NCBI RefSeq assembly: GCF_007565055.1
Contig: NC_044565.1
Span: 39,083,711-39,147,710 of the forward strand
Origin: Rhinopithecus roxellana
Lineage: Eukaryota > Chordata > Mammalia > Primates > Cercopithecidae
Direction of reading: 5' to 3'
DNA: 64,000 nt
Part shown: positions 8,985-20,100 of the stretch, piece after piece
Layout: every line of letters starts with the position of its first letter
How positions within the stretch are numbered: position 1 is the stretch's first letter
Translations under genes and position numbers: made by a program
The notes under the pieces: generated by a model
The model's input: only the letters and a program-made list of their open reading frames with translations
Database searches by the model: none
What the model was told of the DNA's origin: nothing

Positions 8985-9180
8985 CTGTGAGCTTTCCTCT
9001 TCTCCCCATCACTGAATGCTTTCTGCCCTCCAGTCCCCTGCTAAGTGCTTGGCAGACTCCTCTCCTGTCCTCACAGCAACTCTAGAAGGACAGTGCTGTT
9101 TTAGATGACAAAACTGAAGCCTAACAGCAAACCTCAGTGAAATGGCCAAGGTCTAAAAGCTCAGATTACCTCATGCCTAG
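8985..9180 (-). mobile_element. MIR element, antisense
   Basis: Weak MIR pattern in reverse: CTGCTAAGTGCTTGGCAGACTC, TCCTCACAGCAACTCTAGAAGG, ACAAAACTGAAGC. Confidence 0.6.
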
Positions 9181-9364
9181 CTCAGAACTATTAGAATAAT
9201 AATAGAAGCAGCAAGGAGCCTTGAGGCAACACCTAGAAGCTGGCAACCAATCCTACCACTGGTCTATGTTCTTGGGACAGCCTTGCCTCCTGGGATAATG
9301 GCAGCTCTGTTACCCTGCAGGAGATCAGAGAATGGTGTGTTTCTGGCATTGAGTCCTAGCCAGG

Positions 9365-9612
9365 CCAGTGTGGGCAGAGGTGGCTGCTATTTAATGGACT
9401 CTAGAGCCAGACTGCGAGGGTTCCCCCCAGCTCTGTCACTCTCTAGCTATATGGGCATGTTATCTGAACTCCCTGGGGCTCTGTTTCCTCATCTGCAAAA
9501 TGGGGATAATAATAGTTGCCACCTCAGAGGGTAGTTGTGAGGATTAAGTGAATTAATACAGTATGTGACATGCTTAGAACAGCACTGGACAGAGTAAGCC
9601 CTTAATAAAAGC
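9365..9612 (+). mobile_element. MIR element
   Basis: Clear MIR text: TAGAGCCAGACTGC, CTCATCTGCAAAATGGGGATAA, GTTGTGAGGATTAAGTGA and CAGAGTAAGCCCTTAATAAA. Confidence 0.85.
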
Positions 9613-9716
9613 TAGCTAGCTCTTGTTATTATTAAAAAACATGATGCTCTACTCAGATCTGACAAGACCTTAGCTACAAAAAATATAAATCATCAAGCAG
9701 ACTGTCTGATATGTGC

Positions 9717-9923
9717 TTTTTTTTTTTTTTTTTTTTTTTGAGACGGAGTCTTGCTCTGTCGCCCAGGCTGGAGTGCAGTGGCCGGATCTCAGCTCACTGC
9801 AAGCTCTGCCTCCCGGGTTTATGCCATTCTCCTGCCTCAGCCTCCCGAGTAGCTGGGACTACAGGCACCCGCCACCTCGCCCGGCTAGTTTTTTGTAGTT
9901 TTTAGTAGAGACGGGGTTTCACC
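9717..9923 (-). mobile_element. 5'-truncated AluY, antisense
   Basis: The right arm and part of the left arm are present; the copy stops at GGGGTTTCACC. ATATGTGC occurs at both edges (9709-9716 and 9924-9931), so this is a truncated insertion rather than a later deletion. It carries the monkey-type GCCGGATCTCAGC and CACCTCGCCCGGCTAG variants. Confidence 0.95.
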
Positions 9924-9959
9924 ATATGTGCATTTTTATTAAGTGTAAGAATGAACCTT

Positions 9960-10265
9960 GGCTGGGCGCAGTGGCTCACGCTTCTAATCCCAGCACTTTG
10001 GGGAGGCCAAGGTGGGTGGATCACTTGAGATCAGGAGTTCGAGACCAGCCTGGCCAACATGGTGAAACTCCGTCTCTACTAAAAATACAAAAAATTAGCC
10101 AGGCATGGTGGCGGGCGCCTGTAATCCCAGCTACTCGGGAGGCTGAGGCAGGAGAATTACTTGAACCTGGGAGGCAGAGGTTGCAGTGAGCCGAGATCAC
10201 ACCACTGCACTCCAGCCTAGGTCACAGAGCAAGACTGCATCTAAAAAAAAAAAACAAAACAAAAC
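9960..10265 (+). mobile_element. Alu (S-like)
   Basis: Full-length, with an A/CAAAAC tail. It lies 36 bases from the antisense AluY, so the two form an inverted Alu pair. Confidence 0.93.
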
Positions 10266-10611
10266 ACCCAGCCTTCAAGGAAGACTGCATAACTCTCTAC
10301 TCCTTAAGTGTGGGCTGCACATAGTTCTCTTCCTTCCAAAGAATGCAGTATGGGAAGGGGGAAAAGTAACTTTACAGTGGGGAAACTGACACACTACCTC
10401 AACCAGATGATCAACGTCAATGTCAACAGTGACATATTGATAGTATGTACCCTTGACATGATGTGTTGAAATGACATGATGTGACCTTCCTCTCCATGAC
10501 CCAAAACCCCAGTCTTATAATGAAAAAACAATGGACAAATCCCAGTTGAGGGGTTATCTACAAAATACATGACTAGTACTCCTCAAAACTGTCAAGGTCA
10601 TCAAAAACAAG
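10266..10611. other. Interval with no gene recognised
   Basis: It contains a locally repetitive ATGATGTG/ACATGATG stretch near 10450-10490 and no recognisable family. Confidence 0.4.
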
Positions 10612-10910
10612 TGTATTTGTCCACTGTCACATTGCTATAAAGAAATACCTGAGATTGGGTAATTTATAGAGAAAAGGGGTTTAATTGGCTCACAGTTCCA
10701 CAGGCTGTGCAGGAAGAAGCATGGCAGCGTCTGCTTCTGGGAGGCCTCAGGGAGCTTTTACTGACAGCGGAAGGCAAAGCAGGAGCAGGTGTCTTACATG
10801 GCAGGAGTAGGACCGAGAGAGAGCGAAGCGGGCAGTGCCACACACTTTTAAACAACCAGACATGAGAACTCACTCGTGAGGGACCAAGAGAGGATAGTGC
10901 TAAACCATTC
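10612..10910 (-). mobile_element. Partial THE1/MST-type MaLR LTR, antisense
   Basis: It starts TGTATTTGTCCACTGTCAC and follows the MaLR pattern (AGAAATACCTGAGATTGGG, TTGGCTCACAGTTCC, CACACACTTTTAAACAACC). The U3 end (reverse of TGATATGGTTTGG) is missing. Confidence 0.85.
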
Positions 10911-10929
10911 ACTCTGATTTGAAGGAAAT

Positions 10930-11120
10930 CCCATGAGCTGTGGAGGCCAGGAGCCTTGGGTTGAATCCTGGCTTGACTACCACTAGCTGTGTGGCTGGAT
11001 GCATTCATGACCTCTCTATCTCGTTCCAGCTTCTGTGGAACGGGGATTGCTCTCTGCCTCACAGAGATTTTGTGAGCAGGAAAGGCACAGAGTAGGACCC
11101 ACAGCAGCTAATAAATAAGT
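10930..11120 (+). mobile_element. MIR element
   Basis: MIR signature: GAGCCTTGGGTTGAATCCTG, CTAGCTGTGTGGCTGG, then GTGAGCAGGAAAGGCACAG and AGCAGCTAATAAATA. Confidence 0.8.
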
Positions 11121-11379
11121 TTATCTCCTTGGTTTATAATGGCCAAGCTCATGCACCCTCAGAATAAGTGCAGAGGGTGAGGAGACTGTGCAAGTAAACA
11201 TGGTAGGTACAGGTGACCTGGGTCCAAGCTCCCTATTGGGCCATGTGTTCCCTTTTCCTTCCTCTCTCTCAGGCTTGCTTAGGGATTAGATGGTGGGAGA
11301 GCCTGACAAGAGCAGGTGGCCACCCTGCAGCAGCACGGAGATCTGTGATGGTCTGGGATGTGACAGGGACCCGTGGCTA
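11121..11379. other. Interval with no gene recognised
   Basis: Short unannotated stretch. The 110-residue frame at 11290-11622 runs into a MIR and has no visible domain. Confidence 0.35.
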
Positions 11380-11770
11380 ATTCCTAAACAGCCTTCTAAT
11401 CAGTTGAAGAGCTGGACCAGTTTCTGTGCTGCAGAAAGCTGCAGCGGGGTTGACAGACAGACTTGCACTCACACCCTGGGCACGTCACCTTCTGCGAACC
11501 TTATGGGCCTTATCTATAAAGCAGGGATAACAGAGCCTACCCCAGAGAGCTCTTCTGAGGATTCAAGATGGTACTTGGGAAAGCATCTAGCAGGGTGCCT
11601 GGCATCTAGCACACTTCCATAAAAGCCACTCGGATGCGACATTTCTAGCCCACATGGTTGCCCTTTGGTTTTCCTTTTCTGTAAAATGGGGATGATAAAA
11701 CTACCATCTCCCAGGTTTAACATGAGTATGAGATAAGGCAGGGCACACAGAAAACATCAATAAAGGACAG
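11380..11770 (+). mobile_element. One or two MIR elements
   Basis: Two successive MIR-like stretches: GGGCACGTCACCTTCTGCG with AGCAGGGATAACAGAGCCTAC and GGTGCCTGGCATCTAGCAC, then TTTTCTGTAAAATGGGGATG with AAAACATCAATAAA. Confidence 0.7.
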
Positions 11771-12916
11771 CTGCCAGGGATGTTACACGCTTTTACACTT
11801 TTATTATTCCTGTGGACCAAGAGTTTGGATAGCTCTCCGATCCTTGATAAAGGGCCTCTCCAACTAATCTTAGGGACCACTCCTATAAGAATCATATAAG
11901 CATGGCAACTGCTCCCTGCCTTCTACAACTTCCTGGCTGGCACAAATCAGGGACTCGCCCACAGGCCTCCTCACTGGGCAGGATCCTCGGCCCCTGCCTG
12001 GTTCCCTGTCAGCTCTCGGCTTTCTTGCCCCCTCATCAGGCAGTGCCTACCCACCCCTCATAGAAACCCACATGTACAGAGGGACTCAGGTTCAAGGCCT
12101 TCTCTTTTTTGGTTGCCCCATAGATAAGCACTCGTGGCATTTTAGTTTTGTAAGTTTCACAGCAGGTAATTACAGGAAAACAGATAGGGGATGGTCAAAA
12201 TAGCAAATCCCAGGAAGGTATGAAGTCCTTCCAGGCTGGTCCTGACTTTCTGGGAATAGGAAGTGTTACTCCTGAAGACTGTGGCGATTCATAGGACTTT
12301 TATATTGAATATGGGACCAGGACACCGAGAAGCGGGTCAGCCCTGGAGAAATTTCAGCCAGTGCTAGTTTCCTGTCAGGAAGGGTAGGGGAGAAACGGGC
12401 AGCTTCCACTCTTCACAAAGGATAGCAGTGAATGAACTCAACTGCTACAGAGACAAACCCCTCAGGTCCTGGCTGAAGACAGCCCAGGCAGCTGGCGATC
12501 TCAGACCCCTGACCTATTCCCAGGGGAGGGGGGCTGGACACAGAGAGGAGGGTCACCAGCCTGGCACAGAGCAGAGACTACAGAAAACAGAAAACTGAGC
12601 CAAGAAGGCTGCCCCCTACGAGTGTTTACCTGAAATACTCACAAACATGATGAGTCACAGAAAGAAAGCAGAAAAAACAGTAAGATGTGTAACCAAGTTC
12701 TCTTCCACAAAGCAAGGAGGTGTGGCAAGTAATGCCAGTGGGCACAGTGTGATCTGCGGAGGGCCCTGCTTGAGAAACCTGTGTGTCTCCACCACACTTT
12801 CGGCCTCAGCTAAGGTTGAGAAGAGAAACTGACAACTGTGCTGGGGCAGGAAAGTCCCTGCAGGAAGCCTGCTGCTGGTCCGGGTTACCAGGGCAACTGG
12901 CAGCTGCTCTCTTCTC
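11771..12916. other. About 1.1 kb of apparently single-copy DNA
   Basis: No repeat family recognised. The frames here (64, 61 and 107 residues) have no domain, and the last one translates Alu tail sequence. It could contain host exons or regulatory DNA, but nothing can be shown. Confidence 0.4.
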
Positions 12917-13215
12917 TTTTTTTTTTTTTTTTGAGACGGAGTCTCACTCTGGTCCCCCAGGCTGGAGTGCAATGGCACGATCTTGGCTCACAGCCACCTC
13001 CGCCTCCTGGGTTCAAGCGATTCTCCTGCCTTAGCCTCCTGAGTAGCTGGGATTACAGGCACCTGCTACCACACCCGGCTAATTTTTGTATTTTTAGTAG
13101 AGACGGGGTGTCACCATGTTGGCCAGGCTGGTCTCGAACTCCTGACCTCAGGTGATCTGCCCACCTTGGCCTCCCAAAGTGCTGGGATTACAGGCTTGAG
13201 CCACCGCACCCGGCC
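12917..13215 (-). mobile_element. Alu (S-like), antisense, with target duplication
   Basis: Full-length. GCTCTCTTCTCTT flanks it on both sides (about 12904-12916 and 13218-13230). Confidence 0.95.
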
Positions 13216-13289
13216 ATGCTCTCTTCTCTTGAAAGAGAATGGAGGCCCAGATGTGCTCTGCCCTAGTAGCCCAAATAAGAAGGCTTACC

Positions 13290-13480
13290 CTTAGACAGCA
13301 TCAAATAACATCTGAGTACGCTGACCCCACAGCACTTCCCATGCATCCCCATCTCATTTAATCTACCTCTCAGGAGAGCCAGGTGCAGGGTGATTATACC
13401 CATTCCATTTGACAGTGGAGAAAACTGAGATCCGGAGACACTAAGTCACTTGCTTAGATTTACATGACTAAGAATTAGTA
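13290..13480 (-). mobile_element. MIR element, antisense
   Basis: Reverse MIR pattern: GGTGATTATACCCATTCC, GGAGAAAACTGAGATCCGG and AAGTCACTTGCTTAG. Confidence 0.7.
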
Positions 13481-13488
13481 TGGATCCA

Positions 13489-13798
13489 TCTGGGCATGGT
13501 GGCTCATGCCTGTAATCCCAGCACTTTGGCAGGCTGAAGTGGGCGGATCACATGAGGTCAGGAGTCTGAGACTAGCCTGGCCAACATGGTGAATGCCGTC
13601 TCTACTGGAAATACAACAACAACAACAACAAAAACAACTAGCCAGGCTGGGGGCTTACGCCTGTAATCCCAGCTACTTGGGAGGCTGAGGCAGGAGAATT
13701 GCTTGAACCCGGGAGGTAGAGGTTGCAGTGAGCCAAAATCACACCACTGCACTCCAGCCTGGGTGACAGAGGGAGACTCTGTCTCAAAAAAAAAAAAA
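13489..13798 (+). mobile_element. Alu (S-like) with diverged target duplication
   Basis: Full-length with an internal CAACAACAACAA expansion. GAATTAGTATGGATCCA on the left matches GAATTAGCTTGGATCCA on the right. Confidence 0.93.
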
Positions 13799-13799
13799 G

Positions 13800-14135
13800 G
13801 AATTAGCTTGGATCCAACCAGAGTCTTCAAACACCAAGTCTAGTGACATCCCCTACACAGTCTGGCTGCTGAATCAGCTGCTTGGGTTTTGTCAGTGCTC
13901 TCATATCTATGAATGCATGCATTCTGTTTGCAAAATACCAGGCATGGATCATTCCCCTCTTCATCTCCCACATCAGAGATGTGAAACGGCGGTGCAAGTA
14001 GGCAGGGCTGCCACGGCAGCAGTTTGAGTGGGTAGCCAACATCTGACCGAGACTCGAATCCAGAGCTTTTTCCATTACACCAGTTGGCTGCCTTGCCCCT
14101 CACCACATCTGGAAAAACTGACTCAGGTGACAGCG
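13800..14135 (-). mobile_element. MIR-like element with tRNA-like head, antisense
   Basis: Read on the minus strand, 14060-14100 gives AGCTCTGGATTCGAGTCTCGG preceded by GTGTAATGGAAAA. This resembles the tRNA-derived head of MIR. The rest is weak, and it is not a functional tRNA. Confidence 0.5.
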
Positions 14136-14244
14136 GGCAAATCATGTCATCCTTGTGACTGCAGATGCCACGTCGTTTATGAAGCACTTTAAAGTGGGAA
14201 CGCTTGCCCTGGCTTTCCCCCAGGCCTTTATTAAGTAAAGGTCA

Positions 14245-14475
14245 TGATGTTTGTTAAGATTTGAGCACACTGGTGGCTGGCTCACAGGAAAGAGCTTCAT
14301 AAGCTGTGCCTGAGATAAGGTTGCTTCTGGAGGCCTCTCTGCAGAGAAGAGTGAAGCCCACCCCCACTGCCTGGCTAGTTGGATAATAAGACTCAGAAAC
14401 TCCAGTTCTCCTCATCCTGTCTGGCCTCTGTGAATTGTCTGACTGCACTGCCACTTTTCTCACCTGCCTGAGGTC
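14245..14475 (-). repeat. Left arm of an imperfect inverted repeat
   Basis: The reverse complement of this stretch matches 14967-15181. Shared blocks include GTGAGAAAAGTGGCAGT, GAGAACTGGAGTTTCTGAG, TCTTATTATCCAA, AGAGGCCTCC, CTTATCTCAGGCACAGC and CCAGTGTGCTCA. Identity is roughly 75-80% by eye with small indels. The family is unknown. Confidence 0.85.
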
Positions 14476-14966
14476 AGTGTCACAGAACCACCTAACTGCA
14501 TAAGAAAGGCGGGAGCAAAGATAGGTTCAGGCCCAGAGATGGTTCCTAGTCTCCCTCTGCGATGGTGATTTTTCTGGCTGCAAGAAGTTTCCAATCCTGT
14601 CTCTACCAATGATTCCACACAGAGCCTCATCCTCTGCGGCTCTGGATTCCAGACTCAGGGCCCCGAGGTGACCTGCAGCCTCTCATCTGGTCACTGTGCT
14701 AAAACCTTGGCTAGGGCAGGTGGCTTCCTTCTCTGCCCAGATCAAAGGAGCGAGCAATGCCCTCAGCAGCATCCCCAAGGCAGTAACGGGAAATAATCCT
14801 CCTCACCAGCCCCTCCCACCCACGCTGTCCCAGCAGGTGGTGTTTGCAGAGGTAGCACCAGGTAAGGCAGGTGGCAGGGGAGAGGAACTGGATTGAAACC
14901 TCAGTTGGCCTCAAGCCACCCACTGCTCTCGCCTTTCCTGTGTGGCTAGGATGTTCTGTAGCACAG
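14476..14966. other. Spacer of the inverted repeat
   Basis: About 490 bases, fairly GC-rich, no repeat recognised. The 66-residue plus-strand and 86-residue minus-strand frames have no visible domain. Confidence 0.45.
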
Positions 14967-15181
14967 ACCACAGGTACGTGAGAAAAGTGGCAGTCCAGTC
15001 AGACACAGAACCTGCAAAGCCACATAGGAAGGGGAGAACTGGAGTTTCTGAGTCTTATTATCCAATCAGGGAGTTGGGGTGGGATTTGTTCCTCTGCAAA
15101 GAGGCCTCCTTATCTCAGGCACAGCCTCGGGAACGCTTTCCTGTGAGTCAGCCGCCAGTGTGCTCACATTTTAACCACATT
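14967..15181 (+). repeat. Right arm of an imperfect inverted repeat
   Basis: Partner of 14245-14475. It keeps an AP-1-like TGAGTCA (about 15144) and a GATA-type TTATCTCAGG (about 15110); the GATA-type block is also conserved in the left arm. Confidence 0.85.
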
Positions 15182-16437
15182 GGGCAGCATTCGCAGGCCA
15201 CCTGTTGTGAGGCAAGACGCCTCCGCTGTTCTGGAGGAAGCCCAGGTGGGGTGATTCTGAGCAAAGTCATTATGAGTCCTGTTAGGAAACATTAATTGTG
15301 TTTATGGGTAGAACTGCCCCCAAACTAATTAAACACATGGTCTAAGGTGTCCATTTTTAAAAATCTTGGTTGAGGTTGCCCTTTGGCTCCTGGGTGACAT
15401 GAGTGCTTTGTTGTCCAACATCTGTTCCTGGGAGATGGGGTTACCAGAGGTCGGAAAACTTGATCCTCTCCTCACCCCAGGCTGGAGGAAAGGCTACCAT
15501 GATGCTCTGGGAGGGAACAACGCTGCCTAGACAGGCCTGAGGCTCTGACAACAAAACACTAAGATGGTTGTTTATTTTCTCGGAGGGGAAAGGGTCAGAC
15601 CACACCTTCAGGTGTGGAGGGAGGAGGGAGATTGCCCCTAACAGAAAGGGGTGCCCTCACAGTCTGTCGTCCCAAGGCAGGCAAGGAAGAGTGTTGTGGG
15701 CTGGAAAGGGAGAGATTTCTTCCTCTCTCTGTGGAGAAAGGGGACCTGTATATTGCTGTTGGTGGGGGCTAAAGTGGCCCCTGCCAAATGGAGGCCTTTG
15801 GGTACAAGACACTTCTCCTCTGGCGGCAGATGGACATTTCTAACGCTGCTTTCTTTATTCCTCCACTCAGTGGAACCTGTGGTCAGATGAGCTGCGGGGG
15901 TTGGGGAGGACAATGTCTCCTTCCCAAGGCCTGGCAGAGTCACTAAGTCGCCAGTCCCATAAGCTACAGAGGCAGAATCATGGCAGCAAGAAGAAAAGGG
16001 TGGAGTGAGAGAGAGAGAGACTTTCTGGAGCTGTGCAAAGCTCTCCCTGGCAAACTTTCAGAAATATTCGGGAGGGGAACTCTATGATTAGATAGAATTA
16101 GGTGTAGGAAGGAAGTATAATTTCACTTTAGAGTTGATAAAGTTTCAACATAGGTTAATTGTATATGAAACACTCATTTCAAAGATGAAGAAACCAGGGG
16201 TTTGGAGGCCTGAGAGAGAGAAACCATGAGATGGGGGTCTTCTGTCTGAGAAGCAGGTGTGACCCTCTGGCAGTAGCAAAGACCCAGGAGTTCCTGGGGT
16301 CTTGCGTGGAGCCTCAACAGCACATGTGCCTGGACTTTGGGTAAAGGTGGCACAAGTGAGGCCAGAAACACACCTTCTTCTACCTGGCACATCATAAGGT
16401 GATCAAAGAATAATTTTTTTGAAAAAAGTCAAAAGCT
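15182..16437. other. About 1.25 kb of apparently single-copy DNA
   Basis: No mobile element recognised. Overlapping frames on both strands around 15568-15943 (79-101 residues) and 16145-16395 lack domains. A GA-rich run (GAGAGAGAGAGA) lies near 16007-16020. Confidence 0.4.
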
Positions 16438-16739
16438 GGCCGGGTGCAGTGGATCATCCCTGTAATCCCAGCACTTTGGGAGGCTGAGGCGGGCGGATCA
16501 TCTGAAGTCAGGAGTTTGAGGCCAGCCTGGTCAATAGGCTCTACTAAAAATACAAAAATTAGTCAGGCGTGGTGACAGGCGCCTGTAGTCCCAGCTACTT
16601 GGGAAGCTGAGGCAGGAGAATTGCTTGGACCTGGGAGGCAGAGGCTGCAGTGAGCCAAGATCTTGCCATTGCACTCTAGCCTGGGTGACAAGAGTGAAAC
16701 TCCATCTCAGAAACAAAACAAAACAAAAACAAAAAAAAA
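16438..16739 (+). mobile_element. Alu (S-like) with target duplication
   Basis: Full-length, missing a few bases in the first arm. AAAAGTCAAAAGCT on the left and AAAAGTCCAAAGCT on the right flank it. Confidence 0.93.
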
Positions 16740-17472
16740 GTCCAAAGCTAACCAGAGGCAATCACACATGGAAAATAGTACAGCCTTATGACACAAGACT
16801 GAGAAGGTGTCAAGACGGAAGAAATAGAGGGTCTCAGAATGGAATGTTAGCTGTCTCTCCCACACACACAGCTGAAGCCAAATGAGGGAAGGTAAGAGAA
16901 CAGGATCCCAAGAAGGGTCACCAGCACCTCTCAGCTTGGCACAAAGAGGGCCAAGAGGCTAAATTGGCAGCCTGGGGAGTCCAGGAGAAACCCCAGAGAG
17001 AAGGAGCCCCTGAGCACCATCACAGAAGCCAGCAGTAACTGGAGGAGTGGCTGGACTTGCTGCTGCTCAGGACTCTGTGCTGTCCAAGGGGATGAGCTGA
17101 AGTCCCAGGAGGGAACGTGTGCCTGCCGAGTGGAGTGGACCCAGGTGTGGGATGCTAGCCCACGTCAGGAGGGAGCCAGGCCTAGCTCTGTCCTTTGCCT
17201 GTCCGTGTGACTCTCAGAGCTCAGGAAGCAGGAAGGAAGTACCACCCAGCCCCCAAACTTTAGTATTGAGGGAGTGACAGGTAGCTAGAAAAGGTGTCAA
17301 AAAGAATTCGTCCTCACACTCTCACAGCATTAGATGATCTGACCAGACTTACCTGTGCAAAATTAAAAGAGATAGCATGGAGGCTAAGCCAACATACTAG
17401 ATTTTAAAAAGAAGAACACCAAGAAGGAGAAGGCAGAGTAGGAGAAAGAAAATAAGGAAAGTAAGCAAGAAA
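16740..17472. other. Interval with no gene recognised
   Basis: Mixed composition, A-rich toward the end, with no family recognised. Confidence 0.4.
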
Positions 17473-17780
17473 CAGGCTGAGTACAGTGGCTCATGCCTGT
17501 AATCCCAGCACTTTGGGAGGGTAAGGCGGGAGGATCACTTGAGCCCAGTAGTTCGAGATCAGGCTGGGCAACATAGTGAAATCCTGTCTCTACAAAAAAT
17601 AGAAAAAATGACCAGGGTGTAGTGGCACATGCCTGTAGTCCCAGCTACTCTGGAGGATAAGGCAGGAGAATCGATTGAGCACGGGAGGTGGAGGCTGCAA
17701 TGAGCCATAATTGCACCCCTGAGCTCCAGCCTGGGTGACAGAGTGAGACTCTGTCTCAAAAACAAACAAACAAAAAAAGC
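17473..17780 (+). mobile_element. Old Alu (AluJ-like)
   Basis: Dimeric Alu with many changes (GGATCACTTGAGCCCAGTAG, CACATGCCTGTAGTCCC) and an AAACAAACAAAC tail. Confidence 0.9.
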
Positions 17781-18462
17781 AATAAACACAACATGAAAAA
17801 GATAAACATATCCAGATACCTAGATTGGAAGAAATCACTCTCCCAAGTACAGAAGAAAACTCCTGAGAGTGCTTCACATTGTAGAACCAATAAGAATATT
17901 TAATAATTAATTATCGTATTAATTTAATAGTTAATTATATTAATTTAACAATTAATACTTTGTATTAACTTGGTATATAATTCATTTAAAAATATTTAAT
18001 ATGCTTTTGAAATTTAGTAAAACAAGAACCCAAAGGTGACTTGGTAAGTCCACCAAGTGAAATGCAAAGGAAATTCAGAGCTAAGGAAAAAAATTCAGGA
18101 TGAAAACAAGAGCTTTGTAGAGCTATTAGGTAAGTTTGAAACATCAAGGAAGCTTGAAATTTTCCCAGCTCAGGAAAATCTTGAGATAATTCTAGTGAAC
18201 ATGGAAGAAAATGACAAAGCAATTAAAGTAGTTAAGAAGATGTTGGATGTTTGGAGGACAAACACAAATCAACATAAGGATAATTGGTATTGAATTTCAG
18301 GTCAACATGTTGAGCACAGGGTGAACTCCCCCGTACTGCTGTCATCTCCTATTGCAAATGCATAGAAAAACTTCATAAAATATAAAAATATATTTTAGAT
18401 TGATATGTCCAAGCTCCAAGCAAGAAAGGGAAATCTTCAGGGACAGAGTAGGAACAAAATCA
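17781..18462. other. AT-rich interval
   Basis: A TTAATAATTAATT-type low-complexity tract lies at about 17885-18000. The 78-residue frame at 18057-18293 is lysine- and glutamate-rich with no recognisable domain. It could be an eroded transposon frame, but nothing supports a gene. Confidence 0.4.
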
Positions 18463-18811
18463 TACAGGCATCCCTCAGACATAGTGCCAGTTTAGTTCCA
18501 GACCACCACGAAGTAAATATTATGATAAAGCAAGTCACACAAATTTTTTGGTTTCCCAGTGTATATAAAAGTATGTTTACCCTATATTGTGGTTTATTAA
18601 GTGTGCAGTAGCATATGTCTAAACAATGTACATACCCTAATTAAAAGATAATATTGCTAAAAAAATGCTAATGAAGTAAGCATGTGCTGTTGGAAAAATG
18701 GCACCGATAGACTTGCTCCACGCAGGGTTGCCACAAACCTTCAATTTGTAAAAAATGCAATATCTGCAAAGTGTAATAAAGCAAAGTATAATAAAATAAA
18801 GCATGCCTGTA
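18463..18811. mobile_element. Tigger1-type short DNA transposon
   Basis: Terminal inverted repeats CAGGCATCCCTCAGACATAG and (in reverse) GCATGCCTG are flanked by TA on both sides, as for pogo/Tc1 elements. Internal text (GTTCCAGACCACC, GTGCTGTTGGAAAAATGGC, GGGTTGCCACAAACCTTCAA) matches the two ends of human Tigger1. The transposase region is missing, so this is a non-autonomous deletion copy. Confidence 0.9.
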
Positions 18812-19655
18812 AATGGGAGCTAAAGCCCACAGGGGACTCAGACTGGATGAGCTGTGGTTGTGATTTCAATGAGTCACAAGCCCTCCATACAGCAGGAAGC
18901 CATGAGTCTAGGAGGCAGGACCATGCTGCCCCTCCAGGAAGTGGGCTACCCAAGGTTGTAGCTGGACACAAGCCATCTGCCCAGTGGAAACAGTCAACAG
19001 TCCTGGTCCACTAGCCATAGACTTGGTTTAAAGTCAGTGCTCTATTCCACAGGGCAACAGAAACCTCCTCACTGGAATCCTTCCTCAACAACCCAGACCA
19101 CACAGTGGAGAAGTCCCAAGAAAGATGGCTCCCATGAAAGACAAGCTCATAGACAAGAATTACACACTCTATAAGGAAGATCAACAACACTAAAGGCAGT
19201 TTTCAGACCCCCCCAAACAAGAAAATTTATACTTAAGGAACTAGAGATAATAGACAATCTTGAAGGGGGTTTTAAAATGTATACATACAACTTCAGGGAA
19301 CTAAATGAAAGAATAGCCATCACAAATAAGAACAGATGGTTATTAAATAAAAATAGGCAACTACATGACAAAGTATATGTATTAGAAACGAATAATGCAG
19401 TCATTGAGGTAGCTGGACATCTCATTTATGTTTTATAGGTGTGTGTGTGGTTTTTTTACACACAAACATTCACACGTACATACACAGAAAAAGATTGGAA
19501 GGAAATACATCAAGTGGTAAGTGATACCTAATTCTGAGAATGGGACTAGGGGTGTTTTTTATTTTCTTCTTTTTGCCAACCTCTATCTTCAAACTTTTTT
19601 GTTACAGTGAATATGTAATTAAGAAAAGAAAAATCACTAAGAGACATATTTGTTT
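18812..19655. other. Diverged interval, possible old L1 3' trace
   Basis: Sequence at 19490-19625 (GATTGGAAGGAAATACATCAA, GTTACAGTGAATATGTAATTA) resembles an old L1M 3' end. The rest was not recognised. Confidence 0.4.
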
Positions 19656-19945
19656 TTTTTGTTTTGTTTTGTTTTTTGAGACAAAGTCTCGCTCTGTCGC
19701 CCAGGCTGGAGTGCAGTGGCGCGATCTCGGCTCGCTGCAAGCTCCGCCTCCTGGGTTCACGCCATTCTCGTGCCTCAGCCTCCTGAGTAGCTGGGACTAC
19801 AGGCACCTGCCACCGCACCCGGCTAATATTTTGTATTTTTAGTAGAGATGGGGTTTCACCGTAGCCTCGATCTCCTGACCTTGTGATCTGCCCACCTCGG
19901 CCTCCCAAAGTGCTGGGATTACAGGCATGAGCCACCGTGCCCGGC
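19656..19945 (-). mobile_element. AluY-like, antisense, with target duplication
   Basis: Full-length apart from a short gap after GGTTTCACCGTAG. ACATATTTGTTTTTT recurs on both sides. Confidence 0.93.
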
Positions 19946-19965
19946 AACATATTTGTTTTTTAATT

Positions 19966-20100
19966 TTTAACTTTTTTTTTCATAGGGACAAGGTTTCTCT
20001 ATATTGCCCAGGCTGGCCTCAAACTCCTGGGCTCAAGCAATCCTCTCACCTCACCCTCTCAAAGTGCTGGGATTACAAGTGTGAGCCACTGCGCTCAGGC
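19966..20100 (-). mobile_element. Alu monomer fragment, antisense
   Basis: A single-arm, AluJ- or FLAM-like piece (CATAGGGACAAGGTTTC, GGGCTCAAGCAATCC, GTGAGCCACTGCGC). Confidence 0.85.

Noticed and set aside
13840..14100. Possible tRNA gene on the minus strand
   Set aside because: Only the B-box-like GATTCGAGTCTCGG block is tRNA-like; the cloverleaf is not complete and the context fits a MIR head.
14254..15295. The two arm frames as a small duplicated protein gene
   Set aside because: The shared peptides follow from DNA similarity of the arms; there are no other coding signs, and one arm reads into unrelated sequence.
18057..18293. 78-residue lysine/glutamate-rich frame
   Set aside because: No domain, AT-rich surroundings, and no splice or promoter context; could be chance or eroded transposon sequence.
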